Of a DNA stretch of 64,000 bases, positions 1 through 8,527 are shown one piece after another. The first letter of the stretch is position 1. Every line of letters begins with the position of its first letter. This DNA comes from Paracoccus fontiphilus (GTDB lineage Bacteria > Pseudomonadota > Alphaproteobacteria > Rhodobacterales > Rhodobacteraceae): the NCBI RefSeq assembly GCF_017356265.1, contig NZ_JAFNAW010000009.1, positions 29,582 to 93,581 of the forward strand, in the 5' to 3' direction. The translations under genes were made by a program, and so were the position numbers. The notes under the pieces were generated by a model, which searched no databases, had not been told where the DNA came from, and worked only from the letters and a program-made list of their open reading frames with translations.

Positions 1-195
1 CACGTCGCCCATCGTGTAGTTTCGCACATGGCCCATGTGGATGCGACCCGAGGGATAGGGGAACATCTCCAGCACGTAATACTTGGGCCGCTCGTCGCGG
101 GTGGCGGTGAAGCTGCCCGCATCCGCCCAGGCGGCTTGCCAGCGGGATTCGGTGCTGGAGGGATCATAGGGCATCGTGCGGACCTTTGGCGTCAT
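1..195 (-). CDS. leuS: Leucyl-tRNA synthetase, N-terminal fragment
   Basis: Only the first 65 codons lie in the window; the rest runs off the left edge. The enzyme charges tRNA-Leu with leucine in the cytoplasm. The translated start reads [15 protein letters not shown] and continues to the class I synthetase signature HMGH inside [18 protein letters not shown], which is the LeuRS version of the HIGH ATP-binding motif. A second in-frame ATG seven codons in (174) could also be the start. The gene follows the DUF3576 lipoprotein gene in the same direction, a usual Rhodobacterales order. Family assignment is firm; only the exact start is open. Confidence 0.93.
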   Translation of the reverse strand, partial: MTPKVRTMPYDPSSTESRWQAAWADAGSFTATRDERPKYYVLEMFPYPSGRIHMGHVRNYTMGDV

Positions 196-244
196 TCGTC
201 GCGCCTCGGTTTATACGCCGCCCCCTGTCGGGTCCAGCCCGTAG

Positions 245-263
245 GGCGGGGTTCTACCCCGCC
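245..263. repeat. Perfect GC-rich hairpin in a 73-bp gap
   Basis: GGCGGGGT (245-252) and ACCCCGCC (256-263) form a perfect 8-bp stem with a TCT loop, between the stop of the lipoprotein gene and the start of leuS. There is no T tract, so it is either a weak attenuator or a member of a dispersed intergenic palindrome family; a related inverted repeat built on the word GGGGCTTCAC lies at 59082-59129. Confidence 0.5.
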
Positions 264-268
264 ACGCC

Positions 269-748
269 CTAAAGCCGGCCGTCCTGGATGCGCAACTGGC
301 GCGCGCGGGTCAGGATCGCGTCTTCCACCGCGCGGACGGTGCCGGGCTCCACTGCCGCGCCGCCCGGTCCCTGCAGCGACAGCTTCAGGCTGCGCGCGTC
401 CAGCGCCGGGTCGGCGATCTTGATCGTCGCGCGATACGACCGCCCACCGCCCGGCGGCGTGCCATAGCCCGTCTGGATGACACCGGTGAAGGGGTCCACG
501 GTCTGGATCGGCAGGAAGTTCAGCACCTCCAGGCTGGCGTTCCACAGGTACTTGTTCACGCCGACCGTGTTGTTGGGATTTTCCGAGCCCTCGAAGACAT
601 CCCAGATGGTGGTCTTGCGAACCTCGGGGCTCATGTCGGAGCCGTCGTTGGGCCCGCTGTTCCGCCCGCCATTGCCGCCGCCGCAAGCGGCAAGCCCGGC
701 GCAAAGAGTCGCTGCGATCATCAGGCGCGCGGCTTGTGCGGTTTTCAT
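269..748 (-). CDS. DUF3576 domain lipoprotein
   Basis: The 159-residue product begins MKTAQAARLMIAATLCAG and has a lipobox LAAC at about residues 18-21, so it should be cleaved by signal peptidase II and anchored as a lipoprotein. The mature part starts with a Gly/Asn-rich linker and then a conserved region (TIWDVFEG, NKYLWNASLEVLNFLP) that matches my memory of the alphaproteobacterial DUF3576 family, of unknown function. I chose the ATG at 748 because the upstream extension is not signal-like. It sits directly upstream of leuS. It is not LptE, which often neighbours leuS; the sequence shows no LptE features. Confidence 0.82.
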   Translation of the reverse strand: MKTAQAARLMIAATLCAGLAACGGGNGGRNSGPNDGSDMSPEVRKTTIWDVFEGSENPNNTVGVNKYLWNASLEVLNFLPIQTVDPFTGVIQTGYGTPPGGGRSYRATIKIADPALDARSLKLSLQGPGGAAVEPGTVRAVEDAILTRARQLRIQDGRL

Positions 749-1017
749 GCGGTCCCCCGTCCTTGTCGGCGTCTTTCTTGTCGGCGCCAGCTTTAGCGCG
801 GATCGCCCCCGCCCCACAAGCGCCTTGCTCCGGGCGTTCCCGGCCGGGCGGGCGGGCGTTCACAAGAAGGTGTGGCCCTTGTGCATCACAGACTTAGCCA
901 CAGCCGCCCCCACAGCGCGATTCCGTTGCATCATGGGAACGGACGGGGGAAACAAGGCAGCATACCCAAGGCGGTAATGCCGGTTTGGGCATCAGAGAGA
1001 CAAGAGGGAACTTGACC

Positions 1018-2052
1018 ATGAAAAAGGCTCTTATCGCCTCCACCGCGCTGGTTCTGATCGCCGGTGCCGCCGCCGCCGACGTGACCATCTCGGGTTACGG
1101 CCGCACCGGCGTGATCTATTACGAAGACGCTCAGCAGACCGGCCTCGACGCTTTCGGCGGAGAAGGCAGCGACACCCAGGTGATCTCGCGCTTGCGGATG
1201 AACATCGACGCCGCGACCTCGACCGACCAAGGCGTTGACTTCGGTGCCCGCTTCCGCATCCAGTGGGACCAGAACAGCGATAACGCCGGTGAACTGAACG
1301 CCGGCAAGCTGTATATCACCTCCAGCGGCCTGACCGTCGAAGTCGGCAACACCGAAACCGCTCTGGACTCGGCCGGCCTGCTCTACGCCACCGAACTGGG
1401 TTCGTACGACCGCTCGGTCGGCGGCAACGCCCTGGGCGCCTTCTTCGCCTACGAAAGCGAAGCCTATGCCGATGAGGACCGCCTGGGCGTCTTTGCGTCG
1501 TATGCTCTCGACAACCTCGAAGTTCGCGCGTCGTACATCGACCCGGATCAGACCGGCACTGTCGAAGACGCGGACCTGTTCGGCGACGTCAAAGAAGAAT
1601 ACAGCTTCTCGGTGGACTACACCTGGAACGAGCGTCTGGAACTGTCGGGCGGCTTCGCTCTGAACGGCGCTGGCAATGACGACCACGACGTGTACTTCGT
1701 CGGCGCCCGCTATGCCGTCATGGAAAACGCCCGCATCGGTCTGAACTGGATCGACAACGGCGATGCCGGCGACTACGAAGGCCAGACCTCCAGCGACCCG
1801 GATTTCGATCCTGAAAACGACGACTTGGGCAACACCGTCGCCCTGTATGGCGACTACACCCTGGCCGACGGCCTGACCAACATCGAAGCCTATATCGCCA
1901 ACAACAGCGGTGACTGGGCTGCGAAAGAAACCGACAACTCGTTCGGTATCGGCGTCAACTACGACCTGGGCGGCGCCCGTCTGGGTGCTTCGATCCAGCG
2001 CGACTACCAAGAGCGCGTGACCGCCGACATGGGCGTGCGCTTCGACTTCTGA
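1018..2052 (+). CDS. Outer-membrane porin (Rhodobacter type)
   Basis: A 344-residue outer-membrane general porin. The signal peptide is clear (MKKALIASTALVLIAGAAAA) and the mature chain begins DVTISGYGRTGV, the typical first beta strand of Rhodobacter/Paracoccus porins. The chain is rich in Asp/Glu and alternating strand patterns and ends in F-D-F, the terminal aromatic signature recognised by the Bam machinery. ATG at 1018 is preceded by GAGGGAA. The codon usage is highly biased, as expected of an abundant protein. It is monocistronic, closed by the terminator at 2079-2105. It forms a trimeric diffusion channel in related species; the solute range cannot be read from sequence. Confidence 0.93.
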   Translation: MKKALIASTALVLIAGAAAADVTISGYGRTGVIYYEDAQQTGLDAFGGEGSDTQVISRLRMNIDAATSTDQGVDFGARFRIQWDQNSDNAGELNAGKLYITSSGLTVEVGNTETALDSAGLLYATELGSYDRSVGGNALGAFFAYESEAYADEDRLGVFASYALDNLEVRASYIDPDQTGTVEDADLFGDVKEEYSFSVDYTWNERLELSGGFALNGAGNDDHDVYFVGARYAVMENARIGLNWIDNGDAGDYEGQTSSDPDFDPENDDLGNTVALYGDYTLADGLTNIEAYIANNSGDWAAKETDNSFGIGVNYDLGGARLGASIQRDYQERVTADMGVRFDF

Positions 2053-2078
2053 TCCCCGGATCGGACGTCAAACTTGAG

Positions 2079-2107
2079 GAGCGGGCCTTGCGCCCGCTCT
2101 TTTCTTT
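2079..2107 (+). terminator. Intrinsic terminator of the porin gene
   Basis: GAGCGGGC (2079-2086) and GCCCGCTC (2092-2099) form an 8-bp stem around a 5-nt loop, followed by a T-rich run (TTTTCTTTTTG). It is among the strongest rho-independent terminators in the window and ends only about 16 bases before the yggS start, so yggS must have either its own promoter overlapping the hairpin or rely on read-through. Confidence 0.9.
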
Positions 2108-2122
2108 TTGTCTTGTCGCGTC

Positions 2123-2776
2123 ATGGGACTGGATGACATCAGGCGCCGCATCAGCGCGGCCGAGGAACGGGCCGGGCGCGCCCCGGGAAGCGTCACGCTG
2201 ATCGCGGTCAGCAAGGTGCAGCCCGAGGGCCGCGTGACCGCCGTGCTGGACGCAGGCCACCGCGTCTTCGGCGAAAACTACGTGCAGGAAGCGCAGGGCA
2301 AATGGCCCGGCTGGCGCGCCCGCTTTCCGGGCGTGGAACTGCACATGATCGGCCCCCTGCAGTCCAACAAGACCAAGGCGGCGGTGGAACTGTTCGACGC
2401 CATCCACACCCTTGACCGCATGACCCTGGCCCGCAAGCTGGCCCAGCAGATCGCGGACCAGGGCCGAAGCCCGCAGTTGTTCATCCAGGTCAACACCGGG
2501 GACGAGCCGCAGAAGGCCGGCATTCTTGCTGACGAACTGCCGGTCTTCCTGTCGTCCTGCGGCGACCTCGGCCTGTCGCCCCAAGGCCTGATGTGCATCC
2601 CGCCCGAGGACGCCGACCCCCTGCCTCATTTCCGCCTGCTGCGCCGCCTGGCTGCGGATCACGGGCTGCCGAACCTGTCCATGGGCATGAGCGCGGATTT
2701 CGAAACCGCCATCGCCGAGGGCGCGACCCATGTGCGCGTCGGATCGGCCATCTTCGGCGCGCGCGACTACGGCTGA
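2123..2776 (+). CDS. yggS: PLP homeostasis protein, YggS family
   Basis: A 217-residue cytoplasmic pyridoxal-phosphate carrier with no enzymatic activity, of the family involved in PLP and amino-acid homeostasis (PLPBP/YggS). The PLP lysine is K31 in [11 protein letters not shown], followed by family signatures [31 protein letters not shown] and [10 protein letters not shown], ending with [13 protein letters not shown]. The start at ATG 2123 gives the family N-terminus [10 protein letters not shown]; an upstream TTG at 2108 lies in the porin terminator T run and is unlikely. Length is slightly short of the usual 225-235 residues. Confidence 0.93.
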   Translation: MGLDDIRRRISAAEERAGRAPGSVTLIAVSKVQPEGRVTAVLDAGHRVFGENYVQEAQGKWPGWRARFPGVELHMIGPLQSNKTKAAVELFDAIHTLDRMTLARKLAQQIADQGRSPQLFIQVNTGDEPQKAGILADELPVFLSSCGDLGLSPQGLMCIPPEDADPLPHFRLLRRLAADHGLPNLSMGMSADFETAIAEGATHVRVGSAIFGARDYG

Positions 2777-2798
2777 TTCCGTCTTGCCAAAAGGCGCG

Positions 2799-2861
2799 GT
2801 CCCGCGTATGTCCGGCGGCGGGACACCCTTCCCCAACGAAGGGCTTTTAGCTGGAAGGCTA
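2799..2861 (+). ncRNA. serC leader RNA (serC motif)
   Basis: Directly upstream of serC the transcript can form two stable hairpins: GTCCCGC (2799-2805)/GCGGGAC (2818-2824), and CCCTTC (2826-2831)/GAAGGG (2838-2843) followed by CTTTTA. The ribosome-binding site GGAAGG (2853-2858) lies in a small TAGC/GCTA stem (2848-2851/2858-2861), and can alternatively pair perfectly with CCTTCC (2827-2832). This layout, with the last stem covering the serC Shine-Dalgarno, is how the alphaproteobacterial serC RNA motif is described. Ligand or mechanism is unknown to me. Boundaries are approximate; a covariance-model search with RF00517 would settle it. Confidence 0.72.
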
Positions 2862-2864
2862 GTC

Positions 2865-4013
<1,149 letters not shown>

Positions 4014-4020
4014 GCGAAAG

Positions 4021-4077
4021 CCGGGGGACTTTGCGTCCCCCGGACCCCCTGCAGGATATTTTCACCAAGATGAAACG
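4021..4077 (+). repeat. Hairpin plus GGATATTT intergenic repeat, copy 1
   Basis: A 9-bp stem CCGGGGGAC (4021-4029)/GTCCCCCGG (4035-4043) is followed by CCCCCTGCAGGATATTTTCACCAAGATGAA. The same two-part arrangement recurs at 11754-11820 and, inverted, at 38317-38385. The hairpin lacks a T run. It lies between serC and serA and may reduce read-through into serA. Confidence 0.6.
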
Positions 4078-4124
4078 GCATCCGCGAGGCTGTGCCCGGA
4101 TGCACCATGAAAGGATGAACTGAC

Positions 4125-5714
4125 ATGCCGAAGGTTCTCGTCTCCGACAAGCTGTCGGAAACCGCCGTCCAGATCTTCCGCGACCGCGGGGTCGAGGTCG
4201 ACTACCTGCCCGACCTGGGCAAGGACAAGGACAAGCTGGCCGCCGTGATCGGGCAGTATGACGGCCTGGCGATCCGGTCCGCAACGAAGGTGACGGAAAA
4301 GCTGCTGGAGAGTGCGCCGAACCTGAAGGTGATCGGCCGCGCCGGGATCGGGGTGGATAACGTGGACATCCCGGCGGCGTCGAAAAAGGGCGTGATCGTG
4401 ATGAACACGCCTTTCGGCAACAGCGTGACGACCGCCGAGCACGCTATCGCCATGATGTTCGCCGTGGCCCGGCAACTGCCCGAGGCCAGCGTCAGCACCC
4501 ATGCGGGCAAGTGGGAAAAGAACCGCTTCATGGGGGTCGAGCTGTTCAACAAGACCCTGGGCGTGATCGGCGCGGGCAATATCGGGTCCATCGTCATCGA
4601 CCGCGCGTTGGGGCTGCACATGAAGGTCTTGGCCTATGACCCCTTCCTGTCGCCCGAACGCGCCAAGGAGATCGGCGTGACCAAGGTGGAACTGGACGAT
4701 CTGCTGGGCCGCGCGGATTTCATCACCTTCCACGTGCCCCTGACCGAGAAGACGAAGAACATCCTGTCGCGCGAGGCCATCGCCAGGCTGAAGCCGGGCG
4801 TGCGCATCATCAACTGCGCCCGCGGCGGCCTGGTCGATGAGGAGGCGCTTGCCGAGGCCTTGAAGGACGGCCGCGTCGCCGGCGCCGCCTTTGACGTCTT
4901 CGCGGTCGAGCCGGCCACGGAAAGCCCGCTGTTCAACTTGCCGAACGTCGTCGTGACCCCGCACCTGGGCGCATCCACCACCGAGGCGCAGGAGAACGTG
5001 GCCCTTCAGGTGGCCGAGCAGATGTCGGATTACCTGCTGACCGGCGCGGTTCAGAACGCGCTGAATATGCCCTCGGTCACGGCCGAGGAGGCCGCCGTGA
5101 TGGGGCCGTGGATCAAGCTGGCCGGCCATCTGGGCGCCTTTGTCGGCCAGATGACGGACGAGCCGGTCAAGGCGATCAACGTGCTGTATGACGGCGTGGC
5201 CGCGACGATGAACCTGAACGCGCTGAACGCATCGGTCATCGCGGGCGTGATGAAGGCCACGAACCCGGACGTGAACATGGTCTCGGCGCCGGTCATGGCC
5301 AAGGAACGCGGCGTGCAGGTGGCCACCACCACGCAGGACAAGGCGGGCGTGTTCGAGGGCTACATCAAGCTGACCGTCGTCACCGACACGCGCGAACGGT
5401 CCATTGCCGGCACGGTGTTCAGCGACGGCAAGCCGCGCTTCATCCAGATCCGCGGCATCAATGTCGATGCCGAGGTCGGGGAACACATGCTTTATACCCG
5501 CAACAAGGACGTGCCGGGCGTGATCGGCGCGCTGGGGACGACCCTGGGCGATCTGGGTGTCAACATCGCGAACTTCACCCTGGGCCGGTCGGCGCAGGGC
5601 AATGACGCCATCGCGATCCTGTACCTGGACGAGCCGATCAGCGACGCCGCCCTGGCCGCCTTGCAGAACACCGGCAAGTTCCTGCAGGCCCGCCGCTTGC
5701 AGTTCGCCGTTTGA
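4125..5714 (+). CDS. serA: D-3-phosphoglycerate dehydrogenase, long ACT type
   Basis: A 529-residue NAD-dependent enzyme oxidising 3-phosphoglycerate to 3-phosphohydroxypyruvate, first step of serine synthesis. Domains in order: split substrate/NAD-binding 2-hydroxyacid dehydrogenase region (Rossmann motif GVIGAGNIGS near residue 147, NCARGGLVDE with the catalytic Arg region, PHLGAST with the catalytic His), an allosteric substrate-binding domain (about 320-450) and a C-terminal ACT domain (about 455-529, EHMLYTRNKDVPGVIGALG). This is the long form, in which the ACT domain usually senses serine. The ATG at 4125 has AAGGA upstream. Confidence 0.96.
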   Translation: MPKVLVSDKLSETAVQIFRDRGVEVDYLPDLGKDKDKLAAVIGQYDGLAIRSATKVTEKLLESAPNLKVIGRAGIGVDNVDIPAASKKGVIVMNTPFGNSVTTAEHAIAMMFAVARQLPEASVSTHAGKWEKNRFMGVELFNKTLGVIGAGNIGSIVIDRALGLHMKVLAYDPFLSPERAKEIGVTKVELDDLLGRADFITFHVPLTEKTKNILSREAIARLKPGVRIINCARGGLVDEEALAEALKDGRVAGAAFDVFAVEPATESPLFNLPNVVVTPHLGASTTEAQENVALQVAEQMSDYLLTGAVQNALNMPSVTAEEAAVMGPWIKLAGHLGAFVGQMTDEPVKAINVLYDGVAATMNLNALNASVIAGVMKATNPDVNMVSAPVMAKERGVQVATTTQDKAGVFEGYIKLTVVTDTRERSIAGTVFSDGKPRFIQIRGINVDAEVGEHMLYTRNKDVPGVIGALGTTLGDLGVNIANFTLGRSAQGNDAIAILYLDEPISDAALAALQNTGKFLQARRLQFAV

Positions 5715-5722
5715 CGATCCCG

Positions 5723-5758
5723 CCGCGTCCCCTTACGCAAGGGGGCGCGGCCTTGTTC
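5723..5758 (+). terminator. Terminator of serA
   Basis: CCGCGTCCCCTT (5723-5734) pairs over 12 positions (one G-U) with AAGGGGGCGCGG (5739-5750) around an ACGC loop, followed by CCTTGTTC. The stem is strong, the U tract weak. It separates the serine operon from the downstream phosphatase gene. Confidence 0.7.
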
Positions 5759-5783
5759 GCCGCGCGGCGCAGCGGGGGCGACC

Positions 5784-6521
5784 ATGCGACTGTATGTCAT
5801 TGGCGATGTCCACGGGCATCTGGACAAGCTGAAGGCCGCGCATGACCGCATCTTCCGCGACGGCGGCCGGGACGCGGTCATCGCCCATGTGGGCGACCTG
5901 ATCGACCGGGGCCCCGATTCCCGCGGTGTCGTCGAATACCTGATGGCCGGTCAGGCCGAGGGGCGGCCTTGGACCGTGACGCGCGGCAACCATGACCGCT
6001 TCCTGCCGCAATACCTGCTGCAGCCCGACTGGGTCGATCCGGGGCTCAGCTCGAAGCTGCACTGGACGCTGCATTCCGGCCTTGGCGCGCCCGAGACGCT
6101 GCGATCCTATGGCGTCGACACCGCCTTGCCGCCCGAGCGGATGCTGGCCGAGGCCAAGCGCGCGGTGCCGGCGGAACATGCGACCTTTCTGGCCTCGCTG
6201 CCGCTTTATTTCCTGCACCCGCTGGGTCTCGTGGTTCATGCCGGCGTCCGGCCCGGGGTCGATCTGCAGGACCAGGTCGAGGAGGATCTGGTCTGGATTC
6301 GGCAGGGCTTTCTCAACAGCCTGCACGATCATGGCCCGCTGGTGATCCATGGCCACACCGCCATCCAGACCGCCACGCATTACGGCAATCGCCTGAACGT
6401 CGATGGCGGGGCCGCCTATGGCCGTCCGCTTTGCGCGGTGGTCATCGAAAAGGGCGCCGTTCATCTGCTGACCGATGACGGGCGCGTGCCGTTGAAGCCG
6501 GAGAATCTGCCATGCGACTGA
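5784..6521 (+). CDS. Calcineurin-like metallophosphoesterase
   Basis: A 245-residue soluble phosphoesterase of the bacterial serine/threonine phosphatase-like (PrpE/ApaH-like) group. The dimetal motifs are intact and in order: GDVHG (residues 7-11), GDLIDRGPDS, RGNHD and a late HGHT. Substrates in this family range from phosphoproteins to diadenosine polyphosphates and cannot be told from sequence. Its last codons overlap the start of creA by 10 bp, so the two genes are cotranscribed and probably translationally coupled, though no functional link is evident. Confidence 0.88.
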   Translation: MRLYVIGDVHGHLDKLKAAHDRIFRDGGRDAVIAHVGDLIDRGPDSRGVVEYLMAGQAEGRPWTVTRGNHDRFLPQYLLQPDWVDPGLSSKLHWTLHSGLGAPETLRSYGVDTALPPERMLAEAKRAVPAEHATFLASLPLYFLHPLGLVVHAGVRPGVDLQDQVEEDLVWIRQGFLNSLHDHGPLVIHGHTAIQTATHYGNRLNVDGGAAYGRPLCAVVIEKGAVHLLTDDGRVPLKPENLPCD

Positions 6522-6976
6522 CCACCCTTGCCCTGCTGATGCTGCCCACCTTGGCCGGGGCCGAGGAGGTGGCGAAGGTCGGCGTCGACTGGGTCGGCAA
6601 CGACATCGTCATCGAGGCCGTCGCCGATCCCGTCGTGGGCGGCGTGACCTGCCACCTGGCCTATTTCGAACGCTCGGTCCTGGACCGGCTGAGCCAGGGC
6701 AACTGGTTCGAGGACCCGTCGAACAGCGCCATCCAGTGCGCCCGCACCGGCCCTGTCGATGTCAGCACCCTGCGCCCCGGCAGGTCCGAGGACGTGTTCA
6801 GCGAAGGCCGCTCGCTTCTGTTCAAGTCGCTGCGGATCAAGCGGATCTATGATGCCAAGAACCAGGTGCTGATCTACCTGGCCCATGCCAGCGAACTGAG
6901 CGAGGGGTCGGCCAAGATGTCGATGTCCACCGTGCCCCTGCTGGCCGGCGACGCGGGCGCGTCCCCCGCGGACTGA
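6512..6976 (+). CDS. creA: CreA family periplasmic protein
   Basis: A 154-residue protein of the CreA family, of unknown biochemical function, named from the E. coli creABCD locus. A signal peptide MRLTTLALLMLPTLAGA precedes the mature protein (EEVAKVGVDWVGNDIVIE), and family hallmarks are GVTCHLAYFERS, ARTGPVDVS and SLLFKSLRIKRIYD with two conserved cysteines suited to a disulfide. The ATG lies within the end of the phosphatase gene. The creBC two-component genes are not nearby, so control by CreBC is not indicated. Confidence 0.88.
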   Translation: MRLTTLALLMLPTLAGAEEVAKVGVDWVGNDIVIEAVADPVVGGVTCHLAYFERSVLDRLSQGNWFEDPSNSAIQCARTGPVDVSTLRPGRSEDVFSEGRSLLFKSLRIKRIYDAKNQVLIYLAHASELSEGSAKMSMSTVPLLAGDAGASPAD

Positions 6977-7109
6977 TGCCCCGGCCTGTGGCCTTTGCGT
7001 CGCGTCCGTTGCGTGGAAATCGTGCAAATGCTGGTGATCTGGTGGACAGAATCGTCCGCCGGGATTAGAACACCCGTCAGTCCTGTCCCGACAGCGCAGT
7101 GGAACATTC

Positions 7110-7442
7110 ATGCAGGCACATCATCGCATCGCAAAATACGGCCTGGGTCAGGTGGTCCGTCATCGGAACCGTCCGTTCCGCGGGGTGATTTTCGATGTGG
7201 ACCCCGAATTCGCCAATACCCAGGAATGGTACGATTCGATCCCCGAGGATGCGCGTCCGGCCAAGGACCAGCCTTTCTACCATCTCTATGCCGAGACCGA
7301 GGCAACCTATTACGTCGCCTATGTCTCGGAACAGAACCTGGTTCCCGACCACTCGGGCGAACCGCTGGATCATCCCGAGGTGTTCGAGATGTTCGGCGAT
7401 TTCGAGGACGGCCGCTATCCGCTGATGGGGCCGCTCAACTGA
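7110..7442 (+). CDS. hspQ: Heat shock protein HspQ / hemimethylated DNA-binding YccV family
   Basis: A 110-residue small protein of the HspQ/YccV family. In enterobacteria HspQ binds hemimethylated DNA and acts as a specificity enhancer of the Lon protease. Recognisable blocks are YGLGQVVRHRNRPFRGVIFDVDP, split by family convention into G-Q-V-V-R-H-R and R-G-V-I-F-D-V-D-P, and QPFYHLYAE, YVSEQNL. I found no convincing RpoH promoter upstream. The 3' end overlaps the convergent anti-sigma-like gene by 8 bp, with stop codons facing each other. Confidence 0.92.
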   Translation: MQAHHRIAKYGLGQVVRHRNRPFRGVIFDVDPEFANTQEWYDSIPEDARPAKDQPFYHLYAETEATYYVAYVSEQNLVPDHSGEPLDHPEVFEMFGDFEDGRYPLMGPLN

Positions 7443-7917
7443 GCTGCTGATAGGGCACGGTGAAGGCCAGGCAATTGCGGTGGTCTTCGCGGTAATAGCA
7501 CAGGGACTGGGTCAGGCCCTGGATCAGGAACCAGCCGAATCCGCCTTCGGGCAGGTCGAGGGGGTCGATCGCGGGCAGGTTGCGCGGCTTCAGGCAATCG
7601 GCGGGCAGCTTGCCGCCGTCATCGGTGATCGCGCAGGACAGGCCGCCATCCTGCATGACGATGCACAGATGCATCGCCCCCGAGCCGACGCCTTGGGTCG
7701 CGGAATGTTCCGCCACGTTGTTCATCACCTCGGCCAGGACCAGCTCCAGCCGCCCCAGGGTGTCGGCCGTGATCGCCGGGGCGAAGCGGGCGCGCAGGTC
7801 GGTCAGCGCCCGGCGGACCTCCTGCGGGTCCGCATGGAGCACGCGGTGGAACATCGGTCGAACCCGTGTCGCCGGGCGCGGATCGGGTCCGGCATTCTGC
7901 CGTTCGGTATGGGCCAT
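7435..7917 (-). CDS. RsbW-like ATP-binding anti-sigma kinase
   Basis: A 160-residue GHKL ATPase of the RsbW/SpoIIAB serine kinase type. Motifs: N box E-V-M-N-N-V-A-E-H (Mg/ATP), DDGG (G1), and GGFGWFLIQGL (G2). Such proteins either sequester a sigma factor or phosphorylate a STAS antagonist. The ATG at 7917 follows the STAS gene by 7 bp, so the pair is an operon and a cognate switch. A longer ORF start at 7968 would overlap the STAS gene and lacks family similarity. No PP2C phosphatase or sigma factor is in the window, so the target is unknown. Confidence 0.85.
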   Translation of the reverse strand: MAHTERQNAGPDPRPATRVRPMFHRVLHADPQEVRRALTDLRARFAPAITADTLGRLELVLAEVMNNVAEHSATQGVGSGAMHLCIVMQDGGLSCAITDDGGKLPADCLKPRNLPAIDPLDLPEGGFGWFLIQGLTQSLCYYREDHRNCLAFTVPYQQLS

Positions 7918-7924
7918 CGTTACT

Positions 7925-8251
7925 CTACTCCTGCTGGGTGGCGACGGGGCGGATGTCAAAGACACCATCCATCCGCGTCAGCCGGAACACACGCTCGACA
8001 TTGGGGGTCAGCCCGTCCAGGACCAGCGGCAGGGCTTCGGGCAGGGCCTTGCGGACGGCGATCATCGCCCCCAGGCCGGAACTGTCCATGAAATCGACGC
8101 GCCGCATGTCCAGCTGGACCGGCTTCCTGCCGCGCAGCACGATTTCCCGCAGCCGATCCTTGAACCGGGTGGCGATGGCCGCGTCGATGCGCGCTTCATC
8201 GACGATGACGACCATCTGGGCTTCGGTTTCGTTGATGATCAGTTTGGGCAT
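7925..8251 (-). CDS. STAS domain anti-sigma factor antagonist
   Basis: A 108-residue single STAS domain of the SpoIIAA/RsbV type. The phosphorylatable serine block is DFMDSSGLGAM (around residues 53-63), so it can be switched by the kinase encoded immediately downstream. Unphosphorylated STAS proteins normally bind the kinase and release its partner. The gene is divergent from the ATP-grasp operon, with a 276-bp spacer carrying a TTACC-N4-GGTAA inverted repeat (8295-8308), whose role is unknown. Confidence 0.88.
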   Translation of the reverse strand: MPKLIINETEAQMVVIVDEARIDAAIATRFKDRLREIVLRGRKPVQLDMRRVDFMDSSGLGAMIAVRKALPEALPLVLDGLTPNVERVFRLTRMDGVFDIRPVATQQE

Positions 8252-8527
8252 GTCGTTCCTCTGGGCTTGCCCTCACAGCCCTAGGGGAAAAACGTTACCA
8301 TCCGGTAAGCAGGGCTATCCTTTCAGGCCGGCCCCCTTCCTAAATCCCGGCCTGCCCAAAACTTCGGCATACGCCTGGGCGGGGGTCGTCGTCTGCCCAT
8401 GCCTTGACCCGCCCCTGCGGAACTTTCGCGCAGCAAGCGCCATTCCTTTGTGGACTTGGCAAAAACCGTCTCCGATCATCAAGGGGAAAGAAGGCCTGTG
8501 AAGGGTCCGGTGTCAGCGGGTGGATGG

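Noticed and set aside
269..748. LptE as identity of the lipoprotein next to leuS
   Set aside because: Position would fit, but the sequence (TIWDVFEG, NKYLWNASLE) matches the DUF3576 family and not LptE.
6977..7109. RpoH promoter for hspQ
   Set aside because: No CTTG-N17/18-CYTAT pattern found in the 133-bp upstream region.
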